Positions 31,829 to 46,200 of a stretch of 64,000 bases of DNA are shown here, in pieces. This DNA comes from Zygnema cylindricum. Lineage: Eukaryota; Streptophyta; Zygnematophyceae; Zygnematales; Zygnemataceae. Under the pieces are notes generated by a model. It saw only the letters and a program-made list of their open reading frames with translations, was not told the DNA's origin and searched no databases. Where the stretch lies: contig JBBHKE010003300.1 of the NCBI GenBank assembly GCA_037447655.1, positions 50,201 through 114,200 of the forward strand. The letters run 5' to 3'. The first letter of the stretch is position 1, and each line of letters begins with the position of its first letter. The position numbers were made by a program, and so were the translations under genes.

Positions 31829-34800
31829 CTGCAAAATATAACAAAACGGAAACATTGAAATTTCAGTTAGGCAGCGCTGCTGCTCCTCCTCCCTCTCGTC
31901 CTCTTCATTCCCTTTACCAACTCACAAGCCCTTTGCTCCTCCCCGTCTCCCTCCTCTTCCCCCCTTTTCCCCTCTGCCTCTGTCTCCGCGTGGGGCACTG
32001 CTTCTCCCTCCGCCTCCCCCTCTTCGTCTGCCTCCTCTCTCTCGGTGCCTCCCCTTCCCTCCCTCTCCCTCCTCTCTGCCTCCCATTTCTCTCTATCTCC
32101 CCCTCTCCCCCTCTCTCTCCCTCTGCCTCCCCTCCATTCAGCTCCCTCTCCTTCCCTCTCCTTCCCCTCTCCCTCTCCCTTTCAATCCCTCTCCCTTTCT
32201 CTCCTTCTCCCTCCCTCTCCCTCTTCCTCTCCTTCCCTCTCTCTCTCCCTCTCCCGAGCTCTCCTTCTCTCCCTCCCTCCCTTCCTCCCTCCCTCCCTCT
32301 ACCTCTCTTTCTTTTCTCTTTTTGATCTGATTTGATGGAAGCATCTGAGAAGAAAAATACGAAACAAAAAATTACAGAAAGAAAAAACATGGAGCCACAA
32401 GAGTTCTTGTACATAAATTTGTGACAGGTGTCTCGTTTACTCAATTTTTTATTATTTGCACTTTACGTCGAAATGTGTAAAAAACATTTCCAAGTTGTCT
32501 TTACCGTTTGTCCCACATAAAACTTTCCACAGTTGATGCCTCGGTTGATTTCAAAAAAGTCAAGTCGGGAGATTTTTGTCGTTCTTGCTCGAATCGAATC
32601 GCATGGGGATTTACTACTTATATCACTTTCTTGCACGTAAGCGACTTGATTACATATTTTGTTCGGATCTGGAGTCCCTCTTTGAATGCAAATCTGCACA
32701 GTTTTAATTTTTTTCCTTTCTTAGAATTTCAAGGAATTACATTTATAGGCGTACATATTTCGAACCTTTCAAGTAGGCACAAAAAAATGCAACTTGCATT
32801 ATGAAGTGGTCTAAATGTTAGCAGAAAGTTCACCCAAGCGTAATTCTATAGGAGATCTTTCCGTTTTTTTTTTTAACATTCTACAATGTCGAAAGTGAGA
32901 ATTTCGTTCTCTCGTTGTATAAGGCTCAAAAACATAAAATAATTGCATTATGATTTTGTATTAATAGTCGTATCATTCTAAGGTGTGCAAAGGCTAGAAT
33001 ATAAAGCTCGGTCAACCGCAATTACTATGGATTAAAAAACATGATATTATAATGTCAAAATGCAGTTCATTTATTGTGGACCAATATTTTGATGAAAAAA
33101 ACAAAAGTACGTAAGCTCCTCCTACATAAATTGACACGCACTATAAATTTTCCCATTTATATCGTTAGTTTGTCCCCACTACTTACTGTGAATGGCGTCC
33201 CGGCAACTCAATTCCTTTTATCAAATTTGAAAGGACTGTAGTTTATTTCATTGGGGCTCTCTCAGTTTTAGGATTTGTAGAACTTTCAGACATAGTGTTG
33301 GGATTTGCTCTAATGATAGAAAGGGTTTTTTATCCGAGCTTTTTAAGTGCTCACGAAGGTTTTCTTTTTTATATTGATATTCTAATGTTTTGGAAGGGTA
33401 TTTTCCCTAGAAAAGTTATCATTTTGAAAGCATTCCTTCCACACTTTCTTTTTTGTTTAGTAGATTGTCTTTTGGCTTCGTTTTTGTTTTTGTGTGTTTT
33501 TCAATTTTCTTTACCTGTTGCCCGGGATCAATTCCCACAGGATAGCCCTCTGGGGTTCGACCGACTGAACAATAAAGTCCAGGATTCAATGTATAGAGAG
33601 AGTTTGCCGGGATATTAAATGCTACTTCAATAGAGGAACAAGTATCTCCCTGAATAGAAAAGAAAACCAAGACAAAAATAACACTTAAACAAGGGGAACA
33701 CAAAAGGGCATGAAATTCAACAGAAAGTCAGGGAGCATAAAGATCTGAGATTTCCCACCCTCAATCCTGTAAGCCATTTAGAAAGAAAAAATGAATAACA
33801 AAATAATAAAAAAAAGATAGATACTTTTCACAATTCGAAAAAATAGATTAAATATACGTTGGGATCGACGATTTGCATTTTTGTGTACTTGACTAAGAGC
33901 AAAGTAAATTACCATACGGGTATAAAGATGTTATATAAATCAAAGTTTGTGAATCTTGTGAGCTATACTTACTAGTTGAATGCTGTAAAGAACTTTGCAA
34001 GAGCTTGCCCCGGGATTTGCGACTTTTAAAACATCGCCGCTCCGTAAGGAATTACAGAGATCCTACATAGAAACAATAAAAAGAGTGGCATTTAATAAAG
34101 GGAAAAAATAACAATTAACGTAACAATACTATATTTAGAAATTATGCACACAACACTGAAATTGGAACCAAAATATTAGCGTGTTGTGGAAAATTCCTAG
34201 CATAAAACATGGATAAAAAGTGGTTAGGTTGCACTTCCATTTTTTTTGGAAGTTGTGATCCTATTTCTTATTGAAGAGAAATTCAGGGTTTCGAAACTTC
34301 CCAACTAGCCAAATCCGAAAAGACAAAATTAATCCGATCTACATATAATTGCTCATCAACTAACTGCCATCAACATCATCCACACTAATTACGAATCAAG
34401 GACTGATAATGAGTTTTTGAACGCATGAGGTGAAGCTTTTCAATACAACACATGGGTTAGTCTAAAGTGCACATCAAATGGAAAAAAATGTACGTAGGGA
34501 GGAGGGATTAGCTAACAACAGAGTTAAGTTCCAAATGATAGTCTAGGAATATATTAGTTAGAGAGGCGTAGAAAATTCAAAATAATAAATACTTACCCCG
34601 CGTATGTTCGTATTTTGATTTAGAAGCTGTGGAATAGTTAATCCGAAAGAATAAGAAATAACATAACAAGAGTCTCCCGGAACCACTGTGTACGTTTGTG
34701 GTACATTCGAACTAGCATCCACCGCTGCAACCATTTATGCTCAAATTAGTAAAACCCTTTTGTTGTCAAGGCTCCTCACAAACACTACAGTACCAACCAA

Positions 34801-37158
34801 TGTTCTTTCACAAAGGTCTTAAGAAGACGAGAGCGAAAACGTATAACAAGAAAATACTTAGAAATTAAGACCTGAAGGCGAACTATAAAAAGAAAATGAA
34901 AAAATAACTTCAGGATGTTATTGATTCATCTTTAACTATGCCATTGAATGCTTTAGCTAGACTCATCAGTTTTTATCATCGTTCTTAGGTACATATGTGA
35001 GAAAAAAAATGAAATAAATGGAATTATACGTGTTTTTGAAAAGTACTCACGTGGGGCACAAATGGGTCTTCCTCTGTTGTTAATAGACATTATATACCCA
35101 CGCAAACAAACACAATGGTAATACCCATTGCCATCATTGATACAAGATCCGGCACCACACAGATTAAACCCGGTGGAACAGCACACATCGACTGCAAAGA
35201 AAAAACAAGGATAACCAACAAATGAAACAAAAAATTGTTTAGAAACAACAACAGCATCAAATAACAAGCACCGCAAAAAAGAAAACAAAAAAAATACAAA
35301 CAAAGTTTGTTTACAAACAACGATAATATTAAAAAGAAGCACTAGAAAAAACAAAAAAAGTAAAACAATTACATACATACTACTCTACTACTTCATTTTT
35401 GTTTCTTTTAGGAGGGTTAGAGTGGAAAGAAAAACGAAGCTTAAAAAGTAAGGTTATTTGACACTATTTCTAGAATTAGATGTACTGATGAGTATACTCA
35501 CATCCAAGACTGAGTTTATGTTTTGAAGGAATACATAGCTCTAATAAAATGCTTTGATAAACATCGAGAAAATTTTCACCGAGGAATAGTAAATGTGGGA
35601 CGACTAATACCCCTCAATTTAGTGTACAGTGCTTACATATAAATGATTTACACAGCTCAAACAAAAATGTCACAAAGGTTTATCGTGAATGTTTACCCAA
35701 ATCTCAAATATAAACGGTATACAAACATTTAGTATAAATGGCATACAAAGTTAAGACATAAATGTATAAACTTAAATTAAACATAAGTGACGTACAAAGA
35801 TCGGCGTTAGCATAAATAACAAACAAAGTTAAAAAAAGAATGAAACGCCCACAGCTCAAATATAAATCATCTACATATAGAAAGCTCACATGTAAATGAA
35901 TTTAAAGATGCTAAATACTTACGAAGGGCACACGTTTCGGTTGTGTCGGAATTTTTCACACTAATGTAGCCATTAGCCGTAGGACACCTACAAGTGTAAG
36001 AATTTGGGGAGGGAAGGGAAGAGGGAACACATGTTCCCGATCCACACGGATTGATTTTGGTGTTACATGCATTGTTGTCAAGAGCTGCACCAAAAAAAAA
36101 AAAAAAAACTCTAAGTGATATTGATAGGACGAAGAAAAAAAGGGAAAGGAAGAGAGAGGTAGGAAAGGGAGGGGAGGGAGAGGAAGGGGCAAGGAGAAAG
36201 GAGAAAGAGAAAGCGAGGAAGGAAGAGAGTAGAAAAGCGGGAGGGGGGGAGAGCGAGAGGGAGTGTGAGAGAAAGAGGGCCTAAGTCTTGGATTAAAATG
36301 TCACATTATGAATCCGAAAAACAGAGAATTCCGGTTCTTCATTTATTGACTACAAGCTTTTTTTTTCCGAAAAACTTAAATTGATAGTAAAAAACGAAAG
36401 TATCACTAAAACATACCGACAATGTAGACTTGTAACAAACAATAACACTTAGCAATAATAATCAAAATATGATAGCACCCAATATTGATGAAGGTAATGA
36501 TAGTAATAATAGTAATAACAACAATAATAACAAAAATAACAATAATAACAATAACAACAATAATCACAAGAATCACAATGATAACAATAACCACAATAAT
36601 CATAACAATAACAATAATAATAATAAAAACGTGAATAACAATAACAACAATAACAACAATTATAACAATAAGAACGATACTAACAATAATAGTAATCACA
36701 ATTACAATACTAATAATAGCGATTACAATTTTACAAAAATTCTTCACACGAAAATATATTATTTTTCACAAATGGATCACGAAGCTTACCTGCGATAACT
36801 GGGTATGAAGATGGAAGAGAATTAATTCCACATATTCCTCTTTTAATTCGCCCATACCCGTTTTGACCCCAATCGGATCCAAATGAATTGCGAATAATCC
36901 AATATGGAACACCATTTTCTGTACCGTATCCGACCAGAGTCACAAAATGGCTCAATTGTGAATCAATTTGACACTCATTTCGAGAATCTGTGAAGATGCC
37001 CCACTACATACAAAAAAAAAGGAAAAAAAATGAGATAAGTATGAAGCCAAGTTAAAACATGATAATATTGATAAATCATGAGAAAAAGGATAGCAATAAT
37101 AAGAACGATCAAGACGATAATAAGGACAACAACGACAACGACAACAGTGACAACAATG

Positions 37159-37224
<66 letters not shown>

Positions 37225-40200
37225 GAACATAACAATAAACAACAACAGTAGCAGCACCAACAAACCACAACCACAGCCACCACAACAACACAACCACTAC
37301 CACGACAACACCACAATCACTATAGCCACCACAACCCACTACAACTAAAACCAGCAACCAATCACCAAGCACCAACAACTAACAACAATAAAAACAGAAA
37401 AATGTTATCTTCTCCCTCTCCCTCCCCCCCCACCCTTGTCTTCGTCCTCGTCTCCGCCTCAGCTCACCCTCCCTCCCCCCTTCCCCCCTCTCACCCCCCT
37501 CTCGATCTCCCTCTTCCTCTCCCCTTCTCTCCCTCTCCCTCCCTAATTGAGGATGTTGTATAGATGGCGGCAAATGATAGGATCAGTTACACGCCAAGTG
37601 CGCAACAAACACTCTTAACTACACAAGCGGACGCACTTATAATACACTCACAAACTACGCACACATTCTCGGCCAAATACGCATGTATTAAGTCCAAGCT
37701 CTTTCTCACACTCTCCCACTCCTCTCGCACTTCACTGAAATTTTAGAATACAACTCACGGATCAGCCGCCAGACAAACTAACTTAACTAATCCAAAGACA
37801 TAACATCACAACACTTACCCAAACATTTAAAGAGACAAACAAACACGTAAGCACTAACACAAACATACACTAACGAGAAAAACGTGCACAAGACCGTGTA
37901 CATGATTTGAATACGAAACTAGAAAAGAAAACTACATACTAAAAAAAAATACAAAAGCGGAACAAAACACTCAGGCGATCAAAAGCCGATTTGCGCGATG
38001 CCAAACCAACAGCAGAGATGTGGCCAGAGCTGGACCGAGAAAGAATCTGTGTTGTCGGCTTTACATTCAGTGCGAATGCACGACCAGGAGGGGGCAGTTT
38101 GAGGGGTGAATAGGGGAATAGCCGTAACAGGGAACTGATTTGGGGAAGGACTGAATTAATGGGGTCTCTCTCCCTCTCGCAGCCCCCTCTCTCTCCTCTT
38201 TCTCCTCTCTCTCCACCTCTCCCACTCTCTCCCTCCCTCCCTCCCTCGCTCCCTCTCTCCCCCCCTCCCCCTCTCCCTTCCTCCCTTCCTCCCTCCCTCC
38301 CTCCCTCTCTCCCTCCCTCTCTCCCCCCCTCCCTCCTCCCCTCCCTTCTCCTCCAGCTTCTCCTTCTTCTCCTTCTCGATCTCTTTCTCCCTCTCCCACT
38401 ATCTCCTCCACCCTCTCCCTCTCCCTCTCCTTCTCCCTATCCATCGCCCTCTCCCTCCATTCCCCCTCCCCCTCCCACTCCCACCCTCTCCCGCCATTCC
38501 CCCTCTCCCTCCCACCCTCTCCTTCCCTCCCTCTGCCTCCTCCCCTCCCTCCCTCACCATCCCTCTCCCTCTCCCTTTTCCTCTCCTCTCTATCTCCCTC
38601 TCCCTCTCCCTCCCTCTCTCCCTCTCCATCTCTCCCCTATCTCCCTCTCTCCCTCCCTCCCTCCCTGCCCTCCCTCCCTCGCTCCCTCACCCTCCCTCCC
38701 TCCCTCTCCCTTTCCTCTCCCTCACCCTCTCCCTCTCCCTTTACCTCTCCCACTCCCGCTCCCTCTCCCTCTCCCTCTCCTTCCGTCTCCTTCCCACCCC
38801 CTCCCTTCCACATCCCCTCCCTCCCTCTCCCTCCCTCTCCCTCCCTCTCCCTCCCTCTCCCTCCCTCTCCCTCCCTCTCTCTCCCTCCCACTTCCCCTCC
38901 CTCTCCCTCCCTCCCCCTCTTCTCCCATCTTCCACCCCTCAACTCCCTCGCCTTCCCTCGCCCTCCCTCTCCCTCCCTCGCCTTCCCTCGCCCTCCCTCT
39001 ACCTCCCTCTCCCTCTCCCTCCCTCTCCCCCTCTCTCCCCCCCTCCCTTCCTCTCCCCCTTCCTTTCTCCCTCCCCCTCCCCTTTCCCCTCCCCCTCCGC
39101 TTACCCCTTTCCATGCCATGAACGCGTCCGTCAACACCATGGCTGTGACGGCCGGCTGGCGACTTAATACCGACATTAGGGTGGAATCTGATTGGGCCGT
39201 AGTCAGCTCGTACCGTGTAACGGCCACTGTTTTTTTTACCTGACTTCCCTGCTTCCAAGAATAGTTCCGACAAAGAAAATAACAGGTTATGATATGTAGT
39301 ATTGTAGCTATTAATGGTTTCTCCACCTCGTTTGTTGTTTACTTTTTAGATGACTAAGAAGAACAATTATAACATTTCGAATGGTCCTACATGGCTGCCT
39401 TTTTTTTTTACCCGGTTTGTAGCTCTCGCTGTTTTTCTTCACGTGGCTTGTCTCTTTCCCAGATGAAGAAGGGAAACAGGTTACACCAAGTGGAGTTGTA
39501 TCTAATCTTTTTTTTTCCACCTAGCTTGTCTTTTCCCAAACATAAAAACAGGCAATATAAGCCAAATGGTACGTGGTTTCTTTCACTTGGCCTGTCTGTT
39601 TACAGTAAAACAGGTTGCAAAATAGGCCATAGAACATCTAAACCTACAAAAAAAATATTCTGAAACGGCACCAAGCTAAAAAAATATATGTAAACCCACA
39701 AAAACTTATCCACAAACTGATCCGAAACTAGAACAAAATCCATGAAATCCTACTATACAACTTCCTGTTACTGAACCTAATCTGACCTATCTGACACGAT
39801 AGTCAACACAACTTCCTATTCCATGAAAAAACAAAAAACAAAAAAACGAAAAACGAAAAACTCACTTAACAACTTAATACATTAATAAAACTTAAACTGA
39901 AAAGAAACACAAAAATCATACCTTACAACTTCTGGAACTTTGTTCATAAACTCCATAATCATTTTGTGTCGCAAGACCTCCAGAATGTGAAGCCAACCAA
40001 TTAAGATTATCTTCGGCCCAACCTCCTTGGCAAGAACCAAAACAATCTAATATATGTTGTTCCGAAAATACAATAGGATTCACACTTTTTCCCAACCAAA
40101 TGTTGTATGCTCCTTCAATTGCAGCAACAACCGCAAAAATCGAACATGCACCTGTGGAAAAAAGGGCACAATGGGGTATAAACAATTATGTGTTTGTACA

Positions 40201-43200
40201 CCAATGCTTCCAAATTGATAAGATCAGATTGACAATTTTCTTTTAGTTATGTGGCTCACAATACAAAATGGCAATTTTGAAGTTTGGAGTTCTATATTGT
40301 GACGGTGTTAATGACAAATCTGGTGTGAAATTACAAAGTTTAGTTGACTTAAAGATAAAATTCAGAGCCTCCATTTTACACGTCATTACCGACAATCAAC
40401 CACAAAAAAAATGAATTCCTGATACGGATGATTTGCGCATTTTTTCAAAAAAAAGGTGTCCATAAAACCTACAATTTGAGCATCAAATAGTGTACTTTTT
40501 CTAACTTGTAAATATCTGTTGTAAGAAAAAATTTCCGGTTGAATATATTCATATCAACCGACCTCTTTTGCTTCTGTAATGATGATAAATTATATGCCTC
40601 GGCCTGCGTAAAAAACTTCTGTGCTCATTTACGTTCCTTTTACAGCAAAAAGGTTCTTTTTGACTTGGAATTCTTCTCACTATGCAACCAGACTGCTAAC
40701 TCACTACCTAACTATACAAGGCATTAACTCTCTCATGGATGTTCTCCACTACTCACAAGGAACAGACGAACACCAAGAACAAACTATGGGACAAACACGT
40801 TACGCCTATTAAGATACATTCCACCGAAAGAGAACGTGCTTTGGACGGACACACGGTACCAGGTACCACGCAAGAGAAAACTTAAATGCCTGCCAATCTT
40901 ACGAAACCCAAACTAAACATATTGACACGAACCCGGCCGATACGCCAATTCGCACAATGTATCCTAAAAGTAAGCAATTATAAAAAATGTTTTTTAAGGA
41001 ACAAAAAATAGTGAGGATTTAAGCCATTTACCGCATGTGCTTTGGTCCTTTACTGGTCCAAAATACGACGTCCAATTGACGAAAGCTGGAAGATTTATAA
41101 TTTGACTGTAATGTCGAGAAAAAACATTTAAAGTTTTGTTGAGTATAATAGGATCTTTCGATTGAGAGAGGCCCGTGGCCGCTGTTCATAAAAAAAACAA
41201 ACAAAATATGAGATAGAATGTTGCACAAATTTAGAAAGAAATTTTGATTGAAGGATTTTCAACTGTATTTTGAAGAGATTTGAATGATACATAAAAAAAG
41301 TAATGTAAGCGTTTTCAACAAAAAAGAGGCTCCTAGAAAGTGTTAAAAAAACAGAGTAACCAATAAGCAAGCCCAAAAATCAAACATGGAAAAACACTTG
41401 AAGATGGCATGTTTTCAAGGATTTTAAACGGTTTTGGTTTTTAAAATGGTCATGTTCTCAGGAGTTTAAATGGTTACACACAGCAATTGGCATTTGCTGA
41501 AGATTTGGCGAGGGGTAACCATAGTTGATTGCAAATACTCCCATTATTGGCCGATTTGCATGTCTGTTGTATTACAATATCTCCAATTCCGCCAGCTTGT
41601 GCGTCCATACAATTCCCTGACATTTTATTTTGCCATTGGATTCCAGAATCTGTCTCTTTACGAGAATAAATCGGTGCCCAAAGTTGGCTATCTTGACGAT
41701 TGCAAGCTGAAAAAAAAAAAAATGAAAGCGGGAGATATTTATGATGAGATTTAGGTGCCAAATGCCTTTTTATACTATTGGTACACAAAAGAATGGAAAG
41801 GAAAGGATATGGTGAATATTAACGGTGATTTATGGATGAAAGTGAAGTTTGTGAGATAACTCGTTTATCGATGGATAAGGAAAAGATAACTTCTAAACAT
41901 TAGGATTTATCAATTTAAATTTTGATCAAACGAGTCAATTGATGATGCAGGTAGGAGGTTAAACTAATTGCTTGAGCAGTTGTGCAGTCATGGTAAGATA
42001 ATAGAAGAGAGTAAAAAGGTTTAAGTTTTTTTAAATGGTAACCAGATAAGATACGTTACACCGCAAATCGTTATTAGCGTAGAAGTTTTTTTAGCGTATA
42101 AGAATAATTACCGTTTTTAACGCTAATTGGGAATTTGAAAATTTTCAAAGAAATTATTTACTCTAATTAGAAATTAGGGCTTTTTTTAAATAGTATGGAT
42201 AATACTATTTGAGAATTTGGGAAAATTTTGGGGGAACTGAATTAGCGTTCAATACGCTAATAGCGATTGGCGGTGTAGTACACATGAAACATAAGTTAGT
42301 CCATATGAACCAGATCTTGTTAGCCAGGAAAAAAACTACTTAAAGGTTCGCGGGCAATTACTTGAAAACGATTGAGAAAAATAGAGAGAGTATTACCGAA
42401 GGGTCCAAAAGTACAAGAAATTTAAATGTAGGCACAAATCGGGGAGTTAATTTCACTACGTGAGGGAGAGGGCGGTACAGGTACACCTAGAGGTTGAGGT
42501 AAAGGTGAAGACCAGGGTGGTAGTTCAGACGGGAAAAAGAATACGTTTCGACTAAAATTATTCATTTTAGATATTTTAAACTTATCCATGCACGTTTTCA
42601 TCATCCAGACCCTACTTTAACCTTCCCTTAATAAAGACCCTGATGGCTTTATCATTTACAAAAAAAAGGGAGCTGCTTTATCATTTACAAAAAAAAAGGG
42701 AGCTTCAAATGTGTGACAAATTTTTGTGTCGATCACGACCAGATACGTTCAATAAAGTAGATCCATAATCAACATTATAATGAAGCGACAAAATGAAATA
42801 AAGGAAGGGAAATCCAAAATTTCTATACTGACTGGGAAGTAGAGAGAGCAGGGGATAACCTTTTAAGTAAGAAAACCTTCCGTGGAATATGTAGTCTTCC
42901 GTGGAGTGCTCTCTCCTGTGTACATTTTTCTGTATGCTTCCGCATCCTGCTTGATATCCATTTTGTTGTCTATCAATCAATCAAGTGGTATGGGAGCCTT
43001 ATGTGCTCTGTTGAGTAAAAAAAGGTGGCTAGCTTGGCCGCCATGGGAGGAAAGAAGAAGAAACCAGTTTGAACTCCATCTCCTTCTCTTACTCCACCCG
43101 ATCCGGATTCGCCAGATATTCACTGGTTCCAGAACCTAGTGTTGCTACCTTTACTTTTGGAGGGGCGGCTTTTGAGATCGTCACTTCCCCTTGCTCTGTT

Positions 43201-46200
43201 TCGTTAAAGAAAGAGGTGAAAAGGAGGAGAATGGCATGGCGGAAAATCACCTTCAAAAAATAATTGACGGTCTTTTTTGTTAGGTAGATGAAAGGATTTC
43301 CGAGTTAAACCGCAAGGAGAAATCTCAATTTTTAGGAGATTCGAATCCGGATCCAAAAAATAGAGATCCGGATGGAGGAGTGGAAGATAAGGAGGGGAGA
43401 AAAGAGCGAAATGGAAAAAGGAAATTTATTGTTGACGATGATTCCAATCTCGATGAAAGAAGTGAAGACGAAGAGCAAGAACAACAAATGCTCGGAAAAA
43501 AAGTGCTATTCAATATAATGAATTAATAGTGTGAAAGAAAGTGCATCAAAGCACAATTGGTACTTCGCCGCCTTTAGAAAATGGTCAATTGAGAGGAGGA
43601 GATTTCGATTTCGTGTCGAAAGGCTAGGAGGGTTTGGAAACGTGAACTTTTTTCAGATATTATTAGATTGATAAAATCGTGTACCACATCAGGCCATGAC
43701 CATTTTCTAACTCATAAATCTGCGCATGAGTGTTGGACGACTTTGAAAAATCAGTTTGAGAAGAGAGTGCAAAACAAGGAGTGCAAAACAAGGGGCAACA
43801 TGTGTACTCGGATTTCACTCAATTTAAGATCAAACCGTATGAATCCATCGACGAAGCCTGAAATATATAATATAATCGTGACCAGCTGTCAAAAAATGGC
43901 GAAATTTTGGAGGTGAATGATAAGGCAACAGTTTTCATCAACGACTTGCCGGATAAATTAATCCATCTAAAAAAAATTCCCTTGGCGAAAGACGAACACA
44001 CCTATGCCTCCGTGGTCAACTACCTCAAAAACACTGAGGGTAATAGATCTAGCTCTTCGCGAGGCACACCGACAGCCAATACTTTGAATTCAACAGTCAC
44101 GGACGTGGAGTAGGGTAGAGACCTTGTTATCAGAAAAATCTAAGTTTGGTTATGCCTTTTTCTTGGAGCAGTAAATGGGGGAGAGGGAGAGGGGGAGAGG
44201 GGGGGGGGAATAGGGGGAGGGGGGGGGGGTGGGAGAGGGAGGGGGAGAGGGGAGAGACGAAGGGAGAGAGATTTGTTATTTTCAACCAACTTTAGCTTTG
44301 AATTCAGCTTAAGCCAAGTACATGGCCACATGCCATGTTGCAAAAGCTTCAGTTTGAGTGAAAAAACTGTTGGGAGAATTAGCCAATACAGTTGGATGTA
44401 TTGGAATCTTTTCAAACAGTAAAAAAACAGTAAAAAAACAGTAAAAAACAGTAGGACTGGGTCCTACAATCTTGATAAAAAATCTTGTGTTTCATAAAAG
44501 TATAAAACATATACATAGTCAATGGAATTTTCGCAAGGATTTAGTGGCAACTAAGGAATTGGAGTTAATTTATGTTTTGGTAGTTGAGGAAGCTGCACAC
44601 AATTGACAAAGTCCGCAACGTATGATGTGTTTGAGAGAGGTTGGCCTAAATTAGGTTTGTTGTGACAAGTGTATTGATTCTTATAATGAGAGGGGAAGTT
44701 TTTAAGTATATTGTGTAAATCGGCATATCGATTGGGTTTGCGGTAGTACATTTGATTCAATATGTATGTAGCTTAGTTCAAAAGTAGGCGTACAGTAGGC
44801 CTTTGAGGCCAAGTTGTATGGGTTTTCATGTGTCTCTTAGATCCTTTTGATCCTACTTTGATCAGCGACGTCAGTGACTTTATTCTCTATCGATGTACAG
44901 TCAACATGTACTTTCTTTCAGACCGCTAATATGGGTCTTAGGTCATATTGTATGTTTTGTACATATTGTATCTACTTTCGCTACTTTTTTGAACCACAGG
45001 GCTTTTAGTGCGTAGTACTGCGATGCTTTCTTACTCATTTTGGTGAATCGTTGTCTATTGTACCAGTTTATGTTCGACGTTCCTGCCTATTGTGAGTATG
45101 GGAGAACGTTTGGTGTCGGCTAGGCTTTTTACGGTGAGTGAGTTAGTGCAAGAGTTAGTAATATGTGCAGGAAGTATTTCGCTGAAGCAAAATTTTGAGT
45201 AAAGAACTTTTTGAGAGTAAGAGTGACTGAACAAGACTTCGATTAATACACTGATGTTGGCCGATCTTTGTGTACTTTATGGTGAATGTTTTGTGTTTGA
45301 ATTTCTGTGCTTTCACTTGTGAGTTTGTTCATTGATGCATATTCTGGTTTGTGTAGCGATCCTATCAAAGAGAGGGAGAAAGGAAGAGAGAGAGAGAAAG
45401 GGCAAGGGAGTGAGGGAGAAAGAGGGAGAGAGAGCGAGAGAAAGTAAATTCTATTGTTTGTGAAAACCAAGTAATTACTAAAATTAAAGGACCATTTGGA
45501 GATCTTTGTTTCAAAGATCATGTGCATTTAACATGCAATAAATTATTTGAAAGAACATATTTATCTCAAAATCACTAGGTTTTTAGCATTTTCGTGAAAT
45601 ATTGAGAAAGTGTTCAGACGGGAAAAAGAATGTGTTTCGACCAAAATTATTCATTGTAGATATTTTAAGGTTATGCATACACGTTTTCATTATCCAGACA
45701 CTAATTTAACCTTCCATTAATAAAGACCTTCATGGCTTTATAATTTACAAAAAAAAAAGAGCTTCAAATGTGTGACAAATTTTTGTGTCGAACACGACCA
45801 GATGCGTTCAATAAAGTAGATCCCTAATAAAATTTTCATGAGGCGACAAAATGAAATAAAGGAAGGGAAGTCCAAATTTCTATATTGACTGGGATTGAAC
45901 AAAGCCAAAAAAAATAAAAAATTACAAGGATTAGGAAAAATACTTTGAAAAATACTTGAACATTGAAAAATACATAAAAAACTTACTTGAAAGAATCACT
46001 TCTGATCCCGAAGTACTGGACGAAACCGAAAGACATTTCCCCGTGTTCTGTTGAAAATAATAATAGCCGTTATAGGCAACGACGCTCCAAAGTCCTCCGA
46101 CATTGTTATCAAAACCATTGGGATCTGTCCAAAGAAGAGAGAAGACAAAAAAATAATTTGAAAAGAAAAAGAAAAAATGGACAGTGTTGATAACAAACAC

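Noticed and set aside
31855-32444. Ser/Leu/Pro-rich and Arg/Glu-rich open frames on both strands
   Set aside because: Strand-biased low-complexity DNA in intron 14; no gene features.
36406-36798. Poly-Asn / poly-Ile-Val open frames
   Set aside because: Translation of an AAC/AAT microsatellite in intron 9.
36952-37378. Poly-Cys, poly-Val and poly-Leu open frames
   Set aside because: Products of the CAA/CCA microsatellite in three frames.
38159-39326. Open frames of 229-320 codons in the CT-rich tract
   Set aside because: Low-complexity Pro/Ser/Leu or Arg/Glu/Gly translations of a polypyrimidine tract. Only the end of the minus frame (39248-39105) is real, as protease exon 8.
45987-46124. 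A ricin-like toxin gene
   Set aside because: Only the trefoil lectin fold is present; there is no N-glycosidase chain, and the module is fused to PAN and papain domains.
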